Notes under the pieces: model-generated | What the model was told of the DNA's origin: nothing | Seen by the model: only the letters and a program-made list of their open reading frames with translations | Database searches by the model: none | Made by a program: the position numbers and the translations under genes | Assembly: GCA_905197435.1 (NCBI GenBank) | Contig: CAJJYX010000001.1 | Location: 1 to 64,000 of the forward strand | Length of the DNA stretch: 64,000 nt | Direction: 5' to 3' | Origin: an uncultured Bacteroides sp. | GTDB lineage: Bacteria; Bacteroidota; Bacteroidia; Bacteroidales; Bacteroidaceae | Shown here: positions 55,087-64,000 of the stretch, piece by piece | Layout of the letters: the number at the start of each line of letters is the position of its first letter | Numbering within the stretch: the first letter of the stretch is position 1

Positions 55087-55899
55087 TTACTTCAGCAAGC
55101 TTTCCGCATCCAGATGGTCTGCCTCGATATCCTTGAAGTAACGGTAAGTACCCACCTTCAACTCTTCGGTAGCTGCATCGTCACAAACGATGATGCCCTT
55201 TTCGTGCATCTGCAAGGCACTGATGGTCCACATCTGCATCACCGGACCTTCCACAGCATGGTAGAGGGCGCGCGCCTTGTTGTGTCCGTTTACGATAATC
55301 ATCACTTCGCGGGCGCTGAGCACAGTACCCACACCGACAGTCAGGGCTGTCTTGGGAACCTTGTTCACATCGTTGTCAAAGAAACGGGAATTGGCTATGA
55401 TGGTATCGGTAGTCAATGTCTTCTGGCGAGTGCGTGATGAAAGGGAAGAACCCGGCTCGTTGAAAGCGATATGCCCGTCGGGACCGATACCGCCCATGAA
55501 GAGGTCGATGCCGCCGTAGGACTTGATTTTTTCTTCATAACGTGCACACTCCGCATCCAGGTCGGCAGCATTGCCGTTCAGGATATTGGTGTTCTCGGGC
55601 TTGATGTCGATATGGCTGAAGAAGTTGTTCCACATAAAGGAGTAGTAGCTTTCGGGGTGTTCCTTGGGCAAGCCTACATACTCGTCCATATTGAAAGTAA
55701 CCACATTCTGGAAAGACACGATGCCTTTCTTGTTCAGGTCGATAAGTTCCTTGTACATGCCCAGCGGAGAAGAGCCGGTGGGGCATCCCAGTACAAAAGG
55801 TTTTTCAGGTGAGGGATTAGCTGCTTTGATTTTGGCAGCTACATAGTGTGCCGCCCACTTTGACACGGATTGATAATCCGGTTGAATGATTAGTCTCAT
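55087..55899 (-). CDS. nagB: Glucosamine-6-phosphate deaminase
   Basis: A 270-residue protein, the NagB length. [42 protein letters not shown] and the lid with SRTRQKTL are the family motifs. It converts GlcN-6-P to fructose 6-phosphate and ammonia, feeding amino sugars into glycolysis. It lies 37 bp downstream of the flavodiiron gene. Confidence 0.96.
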   Translation of the reverse strand: MRLIIQPDYQSVSKWAAHYVAAKIKAANPSPEKPFVLGCPTGSSPLGMYKELIDLNKKGIVSFQNVVTFNMDEYVGLPKEHPESYYSFMWNNFFSHIDIKPENTNILNGNAADLDAECARYEEKIKSYGGIDLFMGGIGPDGHIAFNEPGSSLSSRTRQKTLTTDTIIANSRFFDNDVNKVPKTALTVGVGTVLSAREVMIIVNGHNKARALYHAVEGPVMQMWTISALQMHEKGIIVCDDAATEELKVGTYRYFKDIEADHLDAESLLK

Positions 55900-55936
55900 T
55901 GTTATTGTTCTATTAGGTTAATAAATTAGGGGTAAA

Positions 55937-57136
55937 TTATTTCCTGTCTTTCTTCAAACGCTCCGCCATGGCACGCGCCAGGTTTTCGCATTGTTCGTAA
56001 GTGATGTCTTTCATGGCCTGCTTCATCTCTACCGGACTACCCACGATTTCGAACTTGCTCTTTTCGGCAAATTCGCCCATACGCTTCACGGCAGCACCTG
56101 CCCAGCAGAAGGAGCCGAAGTATCCCAGATAGCGTCCCTTCACTTCGCGCACCAGAATCTTGGAAAGCAGGGATTCTACTTCAGGGTAAATCTGGTTGCT
56201 GTATGTGGGACTGCCGATGATAAGTCCGCGATACTTGAAGATATCGGCAATGATATAAGAAGGGTTGCTCTTGCTCACATTGTGCATCACAATGTTCTTG
56301 ATGCCCTGTGCAGAGAGTTCTGCCGCAATGGCCTCCGCCATCTGTTCCGTGTTGCCATACATGGAGCCGTATGCAATGACTACACCTTCGTCGGCAGCAT
56401 AACGGCTCAGCTTGTCGTAGATGCCGATAACCTTGGCTATGTTTTCCGTCCACACCGGTCCGTGCGTGGAGCAGATGGTGGAAATGGGCAGGCTGCCCAG
56501 CTTGGCCAGCGCTTTCTGCACCGGAGAACCATATTTACCTACGATGTTGGAATAGTAACGCACCATTTCATCCCAATATTTGTCCAGATTGATGCGGGTA
56601 TCCAGGAAACCGCCGTCCAAGGTGCCGAAGCAGCCGAAACCGTCACCGGCGAAAAGGACTCCCTCTGTTTCGTCAAAAGTCATCATCGTCTCGGGCCAGT
56701 GCACCATCGGAGTCATATAGAAACGGAGTTTATGATGCCCCAAAGCCAGAAAATCCTCGTCCTTCACCATATATTGTTCGCCCGTCACGCCATAAAAGCC
56801 CTCTATCATGCCGAAAGTCTGCTTGTTGCCCACGATGACAATATCGGGATAATGCTGCTTTATCAGGCGGATAGAACCGGAATGGTCCGGCTCCATATGA
56901 TTGATGATAAGATACTGGATAGGCCGCTCGCCGATGATGCTTTTTATTTTGCGCAGATATACCTCGAAATAGCATATATCCACCGTGTCAATCAAAGCGA
57001 CAGTTTCATCGTCTATCAGGTAAGAGTTATAGGAAACTCCATACGGCAACGGCCACATACCTTCAAACAAATGTTTATTGCGGTCATTCACTCCCACGTA
57101 GTGGATTTTTCCTTTTATCACTGTCTTTGGGTTCAT
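55937..57136 (-). CDS. FprA-type flavodiiron protein
   Basis: A 399-residue two-domain protein. The N-terminal metallo-beta-lactamase-like domain holds the diiron ligands (H80-x-E82-x-D84-H85 in HMEPDH; also VHWPETM, GDGFGCFG and CSTHGPVW). The C-terminal flavodoxin domain begins near VVIAYGSMYGNTEQMAEA. Such proteins reduce O2 or NO to protect anaerobes. It has no signal peptide. A -7-like TATTTTTG lies at 57179-57186 on the minus strand. Confidence 0.93.
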   Translation of the reverse strand: MNPKTVIKGKIHYVGVNDRNKHLFEGMWPLPYGVSYNSYLIDDETVALIDTVDICYFEVYLRKIKSIIGERPIQYLIINHMEPDHSGSIRLIKQHYPDIVIVGNKQTFGMIEGFYGVTGEQYMVKDEDFLALGHHKLRFYMTPMVHWPETMMTFDETEGVLFAGDGFGCFGTLDGGFLDTRINLDKYWDEMVRYYSNIVGKYGSPVQKALAKLGSLPISTICSTHGPVWTENIAKVIGIYDKLSRYAADEGVVIAYGSMYGNTEQMAEAIAAELSAQGIKNIVMHNVSKSNPSYIIADIFKYRGLIIGSPTYSNQIYPEVESLLSKILVREVKGRYLGYFGSFCWAGAAVKRMGEFAEKSKFEIVGSPVEMKQAMKDITYEQCENLARAMAERLKKDRK

Positions 57137-57178
57137 AATTATTCTTTATTTAGATTGATTCCACATTTTAAGTCGTGG

Positions 57179-57186
57179 CAAAAATA
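57179..57186 (-). promoter_or_regulatory. -7 promoter box of the flavodiiron gene
   Basis: TATTTTTG on the minus strand, 43 bp before the ATG at 57136 and close behind the radical SAM gene. Confidence 0.5.
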
Positions 57187-57197
57187 ATTCTTTTTTC

Positions 57198-58127
57198 TCA
57201 CATTTCATACTTCTTTCCCTGATATGCACCGAGTTCTTTCATTCTTTTTTGAACCCGGTGATTAAATTCATAATTTTTCAGTCCCCAGTCGGGGGCTATG
57301 AGCAGTTCCTTAGGAGACTGGGAGACGAAACGCTCCAACACCAGGTCGGGGCGCAGATGCTCGACATAATCTATCACAAGGTCGATATATTCCTCCACAC
57401 CGAAGAGATGGAAATCTTCGGGATGTTGCCTGTACTCCAGAGCCATGCGGGTACCCCGTATCAGTTGCAGTTGATGCATCTTCAAGGTAGTAAGCGGCAA
57501 ACGGGACAGTACTCCGGCTTGCGCAACGATGCTTTCGTGTGTCTCGCCCGGCAGTCCGAGAATGACATGCCCACCGGTCAGGATTCCACGCGAAGCGGTT
57601 CTTTCCACTGCATCGGCAGCGGCATGGAACGTATGTCCGCGGTTGATGCGGCAGAGTGTCTTGTCATCGGTACTCTCTATTCCGTATTCCACTAAAAGGA
57701 AAGTATGCCGGTTCACCTCTTCCAAATAATCCAGCAGACTGTCCGGCATACAGTCCGGACGGGTACCAATGACCAATCCCACCACCTCGTCTGCCGACAA
57801 GGCTTCTTCGTATTTCCGCTTCAGGTCTTCCAGTTCGCCATATGTATTGGTATAGGCTTGGAAATAGGCGAGGTACTTCATCTCCGGGTATTTGTGTGCA
57901 AAAAACTGTTTGCCCTCCTCCAATTGCCGGGTAATGGATTTCTCCGTATGGCAATAATCGGGATTAAAGGTCTGATTGTTACAATAAGTGCAACCGCCTA
58001 CTCCTTTGTTTCCATCCCGGTTGGGGCAGGTAAAACCGGCATTCAGCGATATCTTCTGTACCTTATAGGGGAAATAGCGCTTCAGAAAAAGAGGGAACTC
58101 ATTATAGAGCATAGATTTGTTTTCCAT
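57198..58127 (-). CDS. TIGR01212-family radical SAM protein (YhcC-like)
   Basis: A 309-residue protein with the [4Fe-4S] cluster motif CPNRDGNKGVGGCTYCNN, slightly expanded compared with CxxxCxxC, as in the YhcC family. LVEYGIESTDDKTLCRINRGH and GGHVILGLPGE follow. The reaction is unknown. It lies upstream of the flavodiiron gene on the same strand. Confidence 0.9.
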   Translation of the reverse strand: MENKSMLYNEFPLFLKRYFPYKVQKISLNAGFTCPNRDGNKGVGGCTYCNNQTFNPDYCHTEKSITRQLEEGKQFFAHKYPEMKYLAYFQAYTNTYGELEDLKRKYEEALSADEVVGLVIGTRPDCMPDSLLDYLEEVNRHTFLLVEYGIESTDDKTLCRINRGHTFHAAADAVERTASRGILTGGHVILGLPGETHESIVAQAGVLSRLPLTTLKMHQLQLIRGTRMALEYRQHPEDFHLFGVEEYIDLVIDYVEHLRPDLVLERFVSQSPKELLIAPDWGLKNYEFNHRVQKRMKELGAYQGKKYEM

Positions 58128-58394
58128 ACATATTCTTTATGTAAGTGGCAAATATAGGATTTTTCCATGGGATGAACCTGCAAAAGGAGGAATACTTTCC
58201 AGTCTATTTGTTAATGAACATAAACGCACCGCGTTTTCACCTGTACTAAAAAATGTTTCGTTCATTGATACATAGTCAATTAATCGAGAGATAGTACATC
58301 CAAGCGCAATATCATTAAACACAATTTAGTGATTAGACACTCTTTTTACACACAATTTCCTCTGTTTATGCACATCAAGAATGAAATAAATTCA
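58128..58394. other. Intergenic stretch before the ROK-MFS-SIS operon
   Basis: No gene. An inverted repeat AATGAAC (58213-58219) / GTTCATT (58260-58266) flanks about 40 bp and could be a regulatory site. The stretch separates divergent units. Confidence 0.45.
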
Positions 58395-58402
58395 TAGCTT
58401 TG
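58395..58402 (+). promoter_or_regulatory. -7 promoter box of the ROK-MFS-SIS operon
   Basis: TAGCTTTG, 38 bp before the ATG at 58441, is an exact TAnnTTTG match. Confidence 0.55.
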
Positions 58403-58440
58403 CATACAACCTTAATGAATCAACCTATAAATACTATACC

Positions 58441-59400
58441 ATGGCAACAATTGCATTGGACATAGGTGGCACAAAAATAGCCAGCGCCATTTTCTTTCCG
58501 GATGGAAGCATGATGTTTAACCGCAAACGACTCCTGAAAGGAAGAACCGGACACGAAGTGGGCAAGCTTGCCGCAGACATCCTCGCCAAGCTCCTCACCG
58601 TAGCACGCAGAAGTCGCATACACATCGACGGTATAGGTGTCTGCATACCCGGTATCGTTTACTCTCAAACCAATCGGGTATGGGCCCCCAACATACCGGG
58701 ATGGGATAACTACCCACTCTATGAAGAGTTGCGCAGTGTAACGCCACCGGGTATCGAGATATACATTGACAGCGACCGTACCTGCTATATGTACGGGGAA
58801 ATGTGGCAAGGTGCTGCCAAAGAATGCCACAGTGCCGTATTCATTGCCGTGGGAACCGGCATCGGCGCCGGTATCATCATAGACGGGCATGTATTGCATG
58901 GAGCCAGCGACATTATCGGCGCTACCGGCTGGATGGCACTGCAACCTCCCTACCGGGAAGAATACGACGCGTGCGGATGCTTTGAATATTACGCCTCCGG
59001 CAATGGAATCGGAGCACGGGTACGCGATGCCGTACGCGCCAACAAAGCCTATAAGGGAAAACTACGCCAAAAGCCCATCTGCCGCATATCGGCTTATGAT
59101 GTGTTCAGTGCCTACAATGAAGACGACCCCATCGCAACTTCCGTACTGCACAAAGCCGTCGAGATGTGGGGCATGGCTTCCGCAAACCTGGTCAGCCTGA
59201 TCAACCCGCAGAAGATAATATGGGGTGGAGGCGTGTTTGGTCCTGCCAGTATCTTTATAGATGACATTTACAAGGAAGCCTGCAAATGGGCGCAGCCGCT
59301 CAGCATCAAACAGGTGGAATTTGTACCTTCTCAATTGTCCGGTAATGCCGGACTGATAGGAGCAGCGTTTCTTGCCATCAAAAATCATTTGTATGAGTAA
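58441..59400 (+). CDS. ROK-family protein with reduced zinc motif
   Basis: A 319-residue ROK protein: ALDIGGTKIASA near the start, IDSDRTCYMYGE with the presumed catalytic Asp, and VGTGIGAGIII. The usual ROK zinc site (GHxxxxxxxxxCxCGxxGCxE) is eroded: GATGWMALQP replaces the GH region and DACGCFEYYASG keeps only C-x-C. It may be a sugar kinase with an altered site. No DNA-binding domain is present. It leads the operon; its stop overlaps the MFS start by 8 bp. Confidence 0.82.
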   Translation: MATIALDIGGTKIASAIFFPDGSMMFNRKRLLKGRTGHEVGKLAADILAKLLTVARRSRIHIDGIGVCIPGIVYSQTNRVWAPNIPGWDNYPLYEELRSVTPPGIEIYIDSDRTCYMYGEMWQGAAKECHSAVFIAVGTGIGAGIIIDGHVLHGASDIIGATGWMALQPPYREEYDACGCFEYYASGNGIGARVRDAVRANKAYKGKLRQKPICRISAYDVFSAYNEDDPIATSVLHKAVEMWGMASANLVSLINPQKIIWGGGVFGPASIFIDDIYKEACKWAQPLSIKQVEFVPSQLSGNAGLIGAAFLAIKNHLYE

Positions 59401-60544
59401 CAGTTATCACAAGAATCTCGTTTTCACGGCAGCGTGTATCGGGATGTGTTTCTTCGGAGTCTCCATGATTACATTGGGAGCAGTGTTGCCATCCCTCATA
59501 ACCAAACTGAATCTGAGCGGATTGCAGACAACCTCACTGGTCACTTTCCTGCCTCTCGGCATGTTGGCCGGTTCCCTGATTTTCGGTCCCATCGTAGACC
59601 GGTTCGGACATAAAGCATTGCTGGTGCCCAGCTGCATCATCGTACTGCTGGGAATGGAAGGGCTTGTCTTCTTTGAGAGCGTGCCACTGCTGCAAACTTC
59701 CATCGTCGGCATCGGCCTGGGCGGAGGTATCCTCAACGGAGAAACCAATGCATTGGTATCCGATATCTCAGGAGAATCCGAAAAAGGCTCACGTCTCAGT
59801 TTTCTGGGCATGTTCTACGGACTGGGCGCATTGGGCATACCGATGCTATTGGGCTCCCTTTCCAAACATTATTCATTCGAAACTATCTTGCAAGGTATCG
59901 GTGCAGTGATGCTTGCAGGCATTATATTCTGCATTCCCGTGCGTTTCCCCGCCCCCAAGCAGGCACAAGGTTTCCCGGTAAAGGAGGGATTGGGACTGCT
60001 GAAAGAAAGCAGCTTGCTGCTACTCAGCCTTATTCTCTTTTTCCAAAGCGGCATCGAGGGAGTCTGCAACAACTGGTCTACAAGCTACTTCGGACAAATG
60101 ACAGAGATTCCCGCCAGCCAAGCATTGATGGCACTGACCTGCATGGTAGCGGGACTGACCGTGGCGCGAATGTTGCAAGTGGTAATCTTCAAGAAAATAA
60201 AACCGGAAAAGGTATTGCCATACAGCCTTGCGCTCACTGCCATAGGATTCTGTTTCCTGATGTTCTCACCCGGCTTTGTACGCGCAGCATTCGGCATGGT
60301 GCTGATAGGCATGGGATTGTCGGCCACATATCCTGTGATACTCAGTATTCTCGGGAGCCGGTACCCGACCCTGTCGGGAACAGCATTCAGCGTGGCGCTT
60401 GCCATTGCTCTCATCGGTCAGACAGCAATGAACGGCCTGATGGGAATGGTTTCCCAGTACACCAATGGAATCGGGCTTTACCCTTATCTGATGATTGCCT
60501 CTCTCGCCGTCATGCTCCTTTTGTATAAACGTTCACTCAAATAG
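59393..60544 (+). CDS. MFS transporter, sugar type
   Basis: A 383-residue membrane protein starting at 59393 (MSNSYHKNLVF), overlapping the ROK stop. It has about twelve helices and an MFS loop motif variant (GPIVDRFGHKAL). GGGILNGETNALVSD resembles the FucP/GlcP-type sugar:H+ symporters. It probably imports the substrate of the ROK kinase and SIS protein next to it. Confidence 0.88.
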   Translation: MSNSYHKNLVFTAACIGMCFFGVSMITLGAVLPSLITKLNLSGLQTTSLVTFLPLGMLAGSLIFGPIVDRFGHKALLVPSCIIVLLGMEGLVFFESVPLLQTSIVGIGLGGGILNGETNALVSDISGESEKGSRLSFLGMFYGLGALGIPMLLGSLSKHYSFETILQGIGAVMLAGIIFCIPVRFPAPKQAQGFPVKEGLGLLKESSLLLLSLILFFQSGIEGVCNNWSTSYFGQMTEIPASQALMALTCMVAGLTVARMLQVVIFKKIKPEKVLPYSLALTAIGFCFLMFSPGFVRAAFGMVLIGMGLSATYPVILSILGSRYPTLSGTAFSVALAIALIGQTAMNGLMGMVSQYTNGIGLYPYLMIASLAVMLLLYKRSLK

Positions 60545-60573
60545 ATTATTCACTTCTTAAAAACAAAAAAGTT

Positions 60574-61335
60574 ATGTTAGCACTTGAATGGTTAAAGAAT
60601 GCCCATGGCATTATGGAAAAGCTGGAAGCTACCCAGCTGGAAAATATTAAGAAAGCAGCCACTGTTATGGCAGACTCCATCGAAGCCGGCCGTTGGGTAC
60701 ATACATTTGGCTGCGGTCACGCAACGATTCCCGTAGAAGAAATGTATCCGCGCATCGGAAGCTTTGTAGGATTCCACCCGCTCTGCGAATTGCCTCTGAC
60801 ATTCTTCACACAGATTATCGGCCAAATGGGTATCCACCAGTTCCTTTTCCTGGAACGTGCAGAAGGTTACGGCCAGGAAATCATGAAGAACTATGATTTC
60901 GACCCCAAAGACTGTATGTGGATTTTCTCACACACCGGTATCAACGCCGTCAACATCGACATGGCATTGGAAGCCAAGAAACGCGGCATGAAGGTTATCG
61001 TATACGGTTCGGCCGGCGAAACGGGCGACAAAGCCAGCCGCCACTCCTGTGGAAAGAACCTCTTCCAACTTGCAGACATCGTTGTAGATTCCTGCGTTCC
61101 CTTGGTAGATGCTTCTGTTCCCTTGAAAAATCACTTCGACAAAGTGGGGCCACTCTCTACATTGAGTTTTGTCACCATGGTATGGATGACCATCACTACC
61201 GTTGCTGAAATTCTTGCCGACCGTGGCGTTCACCTGTATATCCATCCGTCACACAATGTTCCGGGTGACACAACCGCCCACGAACGGTTGGATGCCGCCA
61301 TTGCAGAATATCAAAGGAAAGTAAAAATCCTGTAA
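60574..61335 (+). CDS. SIS-domain protein (UPF0309-like sugar phosphate isomerase)
   Basis: A 253-residue protein with a SIS phosphosugar-binding domain: IEAGRWVHTFGCGHATIPVEEM (binding loop region), MWIFSHTGINAVNIDMAL and KVIVYGSAGE. It matches UPF0309. SIS proteins isomerise or deaminate sugar phosphates, often of amino sugars. It closes the ROK-MFS-SIS operon, 29 bp after the transporter. The sugar is unknown. Confidence 0.85.
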   Translation: MLALEWLKNAHGIMEKLEATQLENIKKAATVMADSIEAGRWVHTFGCGHATIPVEEMYPRIGSFVGFHPLCELPLTFFTQIIGQMGIHQFLFLERAEGYGQEIMKNYDFDPKDCMWIFSHTGINAVNIDMALEAKKRGMKVIVYGSAGETGDKASRHSCGKNLFQLADIVVDSCVPLVDASVPLKNHFDKVGPLSTLSFVTMVWMTITTVAEILADRGVHLYIHPSHNVPGDTTAHERLDAAIAEYQRKVKIL

Positions 61336-61345
61336 CAAAAGACGT

Positions 61346-61376
61346 TCCAATCATCATCTAATCCAATCATCATCTA
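61346..61376 (+). repeat. 15-bp direct repeat after the SIS gene
   Basis: TCCAATCATCATCTA at 61346-61360 and again at 61362-61376, in the 3' flank just before the terminator. Confidence 0.7.
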
Positions 61377-61388
61377 TGAGTGACGGAC

Positions 61389-61430
61389 GCCCGTCCTTGC
61401 TTCGCCCCCAAGGAGCAGGACGGGCTTTTT
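61389..61430 (+). terminator. Terminator of the ROK-MFS-SIS operon
   Basis: GCCCGTCCTTGC (61389-61400) pairs with GCAGGACGGGC (61415-61425), followed by TTTTT. Confidence 0.88.
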
Positions 61431-61461
61431 CTTTTCCAAAAGAATAAAATCAGCCTACTGC

Positions 61462-61492
61462 TTCGATAAATCTTCCCTTTGTTGTATATTTG
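61462..61492 (+). promoter_or_regulatory. Promoter of the DPP IV gene
   Basis: TTCG (61462-61465), a 19-bp spacer and TATATTTG (61485-61492), 42 bp before the ATG. Confidence 0.6.
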
Positions 61493-61534
61493 TTCCCCAG
61501 AACAGATAATAAAAAGAACGCATAAAAGACAGGT

Positions 61535-63748
61535 ATGAAACAGATAAGCATCACACTCCTTTTCTGCCTCTGCACACTGGCAGGTTTCGCTCAAAATGGC
61601 AAGGCACTCGATTTGAAAGAAATCGTATCGGGCAAGTTTACCCCAAAGAACATTTCCGGTGTCATTCCCATCCCGGGAGACGGAGAACATTATTCGCAAA
61701 TGAACGCCGACAAGACACAAATCATCAAATACTCTTTCAAGACGGGAAAGCCCGTGGAAGTATTGTTCGATGCCGCCACTGCACGTGAATGCACATTCAA
61801 GAAATTCGACAGCTACAGCTTTGCCCCGGACGGAAGCAAGCTGCTCATCGCCACAGAGACGACTCCCATCTACCGCCATTCCTATACAGCAGTACATTAC
61901 ATCTACAGCCTGAAGCGAAATTTGGACGGTAAGATCAACAATATAGTGGAGAAGCTTTCGGACGGAGGTCCGCAGCAGGTTCCCGTATTTTCACCGGACG
62001 GCAATCAAGTGGCTTTTGTACGCGACAACAACATATTCCTCGTGAAACTGCTTTATGGCAACAGCGAAAGCCAAGTGACCGAAGACGGAAAACAAAACGA
62101 AGTGCTGAACGGCATTCCCGACTGGGTCTACGAAGAAGAATTCTCCTTCAACCGCGCGCTGGAATTCAGTGCAGACAGCCAGATGCTGGCTTTCATCCGC
62201 TTCGACGAGAAAGATGTCCCCTCCTACTCTTTCCCTCTTTTTGCCGGACAAGTTCCCCACTTCACTCCTTTCGAGAAGTATCCGGGAGAGTATACCTACA
62301 AATATCCTAAAACGGGAGAAGTGAACTCCAAAGTATCCGTACACACCTTCGACATCAAGTCGAAAGTGACCCGCAAGATAAACGTACCGGTAGATGCAGA
62401 CGGCTATATCCCCCGCATCCGCTTCACCCAAGACCCCAACAAGCTTGCCGTCATGACACTGAACCGTCATCAGAACCGGTTCGACCTATACTTTGCCGAC
62501 CCGCGCAGTACGGTTGCCAAACTGGCTCTGCGTGATGAAAGCGACACTTATATCCGCGAGAATGTATTCGACAACATCGTCTTCTATCCTGAGAATTTCA
62601 GCTTTGTCAGCGAAAAGAGCGGATACAACCATCTGTATTGGTACAGCATAGGCGGCAACCTGCTGAAACAAGTGACAACAGGACAATACGAAGTGCAGGA
62701 GTTTCTGGGCTACGACCCTGAAGAAGGGAGCTTCTACTTCAGCAGCAACGAAGAAAGCCCCATGCGCAGTGCCATCTACAAGATTGACCGGAAAGGGAAA
62801 AAGACAAAGCTATCGTCACAAGCCGGAACAAACAGCGCCCGGTTCAGTACGAACATGAAGTATTACATGAACCGTTATTCCAATCTGGACACGCCGACCG
62901 TCATTACGCTGAATGACAATACGGGCAAGACCCTTACCACCTTGATGGACAATGCCGCACTGAAGCAGGAAATCAGCAGTTATGCCATGCCCAGAAAGGA
63001 ATTTTTTACTTTCCATACTTCCGACGGTACTGCCTTGAATGGCTGGATGATGAGACCGGCCGATTTTTCTGCCGGCAAGAAATATCCGGTACTGATGTAC
63101 CAGTATAGTGGTCCCGGCTCACAACAAGTACTTGACAAATTCAGCGTAAGCTGGGAAACCTATATGGCATCACAAGGCTATATCGTGGTCTGCGTAGACG
63201 GACGTGGCACCGGAGGACGTGGTGCGGAATTCGCTAAATGTACCTATCTGAACCTGGGTATCAAGGAGGCCAAGGACCAGGTGGAAACCGCCCTCTACAT
63301 GGGCAGCCTGCCTTATGTGGACAAAAACCGCATCGGTATCTGGGGATGGAGTTACGGCGGATACATGACTATTATGAGCATGAGTGAAGGAACACCCGTA
63401 TTCAAAGCCGGAGTAGCCGTAGCCCCCGTTACCGACTGGAACTACTATGACACCGTTTACGGCGAACGCTTCATGCGTGCCCCGAAAGAAAATGCCGAAG
63501 GTTATAAGGCCAGTTCCGCCTTTACACGTGCCGACAAGCTGCACGGTAACCTGTTGCTGGTGCACGGCATGGCAGATGACAATGTACACTTCCAAAACTG
63601 TGCCGAGTATGCCGAACAACTGGTACAATTGGGCAAGCAATTCGACATGCAGGTATACACCAACCGCAATCACAGTATCTTCGGAGGCAACACCCGGTTA
63701 CATCTGTACACACGGTTGACCAACTTCTTTAATAAAGAGCTGAAATAA
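61535..63748 (+). CDS. Dipeptidyl peptidase IV (S9 family)
   Basis: A 737-residue protein with a signal peptide ending in GFAQ. The beta-propeller region carries the double-Glu motif in DWVYEEEF (E200-E202) that binds the free N-terminus. The alpha/beta-hydrolase domain has S606 in GWSYGG, Asp in MADDNVHFQN (D681/D682) and H713 in NRNHSIFGG. It removes X-Pro dipeptides in the periplasm, as in P. gingivalis DPP IV, and in gut Bacteroides may act on host peptides such as incretins. Confidence 0.93.
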   Translation: MKQISITLLFCLCTLAGFAQNGKALDLKEIVSGKFTPKNISGVIPIPGDGEHYSQMNADKTQIIKYSFKTGKPVEVLFDAATARECTFKKFDSYSFAPDGSKLLIATETTPIYRHSYTAVHYIYSLKRNLDGKINNIVEKLSDGGPQQVPVFSPDGNQVAFVRDNNIFLVKLLYGNSESQVTEDGKQNEVLNGIPDWVYEEEFSFNRALEFSADSQMLAFIRFDEKDVPSYSFPLFAGQVPHFTPFEKYPGEYTYKYPKTGEVNSKVSVHTFDIKSKVTRKINVPVDADGYIPRIRFTQDPNKLAVMTLNRHQNRFDLYFADPRSTVAKLALRDESDTYIRENVFDNIVFYPENFSFVSEKSGYNHLYWYSIGGNLLKQVTTGQYEVQEFLGYDPEEGSFYFSSNEESPMRSAIYKIDRKGKKTKLSSQAGTNSARFSTNMKYYMNRYSNLDTPTVITLNDNTGKTLTTLMDNAALKQEISSYAMPRKEFFTFHTSDGTALNGWMMRPADFSAGKKYPVLMYQYSGPGSQQVLDKFSVSWETYMASQGYIVVCVDGRGTGGRGAEFAKCTYLNLGIKEAKDQVETALYMGSLPYVDKNRIGIWGWSYGGYMTIMSMSEGTPVFKAGVAVAPVTDWNYYDTVYGERFMRAPKENAEGYKASSAFTRADKLHGNLLLVHGMADDNVHFQNCAEYAEQLVQLGKQFDMQVYTNRNHSIFGGNTRLHLYTRLTNFFNKELK

Positions 63749-63815
63749 TAATCGATCCGTGTCTATCATGATTTAGCAGAGCAACTAAATTCCCATTTAC
63801 ATAATCTTCTCCAGT

Positions 63816-64000
63816 ATGCCCGAAAGAGTACGCAAGCCGGAATGGCTCAAAATAAGCATCGGCGCCAACGAGCGTTATACCGAGACCAAACGCATTGTCG
63901 AATCACATTGCCTCCACACCATCTGTAGCAGCGGCCGTTGTCCCAATATGGGGGAATGCTGGGGGAAGGGGACTGCCACCTTCATGATCGGGGGAAATAT
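63816..64000 (+). CDS. lipA: Lipoyl synthase (partial, 5' end)
   Basis: The start codon at 63816 gives MPERVRKPEWLKISIG, then HTICSSGRCPNMGECWGKGTATFM split over the typical N-terminal Cys cluster of LipA (CxxxxxCxxxxxC). The rest lies outside the window. LipA inserts two sulfurs into octanoyl groups. It lies 67 bp downstream of DPP IV, same strand. Confidence 0.93.
   Translation, partial: MPERVRKPEWLKISIGANERYTETKRIVESHCLHTICSSGRCPNMGECWGKGTATFMIGGN

Overview
The window looks like a chromosomal segment of a gut Bacteroides (order Bacteroidales). The genus call rests on many Bacteroidetes-type promoter elements (TAnnTTTG -7 boxes, some with a TTTG-like -33 box about 19 bp upstream), TonB-type and OMP_b-brl_3-like outer-membrane proteins, DUF4136, DUF4476 and Imm17 families, GH3/beta-lactamase fusions, a Bacteroides-type arginine cluster (argR, GNAT, argG, argC, argD) and a PIF1-like helicase. 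I cannot name the species. No phage, IS element, integrase or CRISPR array was found, so this reads as core genome.

Layout. 1-6.4 kb: a GH2 gene fragment on the minus strand, then a GH94 phosphorylase, an aldo/keto reductase, a DUF4136 lipoprotein and a small beta-barrel protein. 6.5-14.3 kb (minus): a four-gene unit with a 5'-nucleotidase split into two polypeptides and two tandem NagZ-like GH3/serine-hydrolase fusions. 14.5-16.3 kb: rplS and a ROK glucokinase, convergent. 16.5-22.3 kb: a complete MacAB-TolC-type efflux operon. 22.4-27 kb: a GT51 transglycosylase, two envelope proteins and a CvfB-like S1 protein. 27.3-34 kb: a TetR-controlled efflux operon with outer-membrane factor, adaptor, two ATPases and two ABC-2 permeases, resembling CecR-YbhGFSR. 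34.2-42.5 kb: tRNA-Phe, tRNA-Pro, the arginine operon, proC, an XRE-cupin regulator and an acyl-CoA synthetase. 42.6-49.7 kb: tsaE, Imm17, thioredoxin, a TonB-type receptor, a TPR/HTH membrane regulator and a C-S lyase. 49.9-55.9 kb: CPBP protease, menA-like, HAD phosphatase, PIF1-like helicase, a TsaC/YciO protein and nagB. 55.9-64 kb: flavodiiron protein, radical SAM protein, a ROK-MFS-SIS sugar operon, DPP IV and the start of lipA.

Three kinds of observation stand out. First, three intergenic loci (15079-15166, 49824-49911, about 54781-54975) carry arrays with the same unusual design: 22-bp units made of a roughly palindromic 17-bp core plus a 5-bp spacer, folding into larger inverted repeats. 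Two share sequence and the third has the same geometry with different letters. All lie just beyond the 3' end of a gene. I cannot assign them to a known family. Second, two genes look chimeric: argG has its ATP-binding PP-loop replaced by a GGDEF-like 44-nt piece that shifts the frame, and the GH2 fragment runs in frame into a sialate O-acetylesterase-like end. These may be rearrangements or assembly artefacts. Third, four GTCTATAT motifs in two pairs, each 21 bp apart, sit upstream of the TonB-type receptor and look like an activator-binding array.
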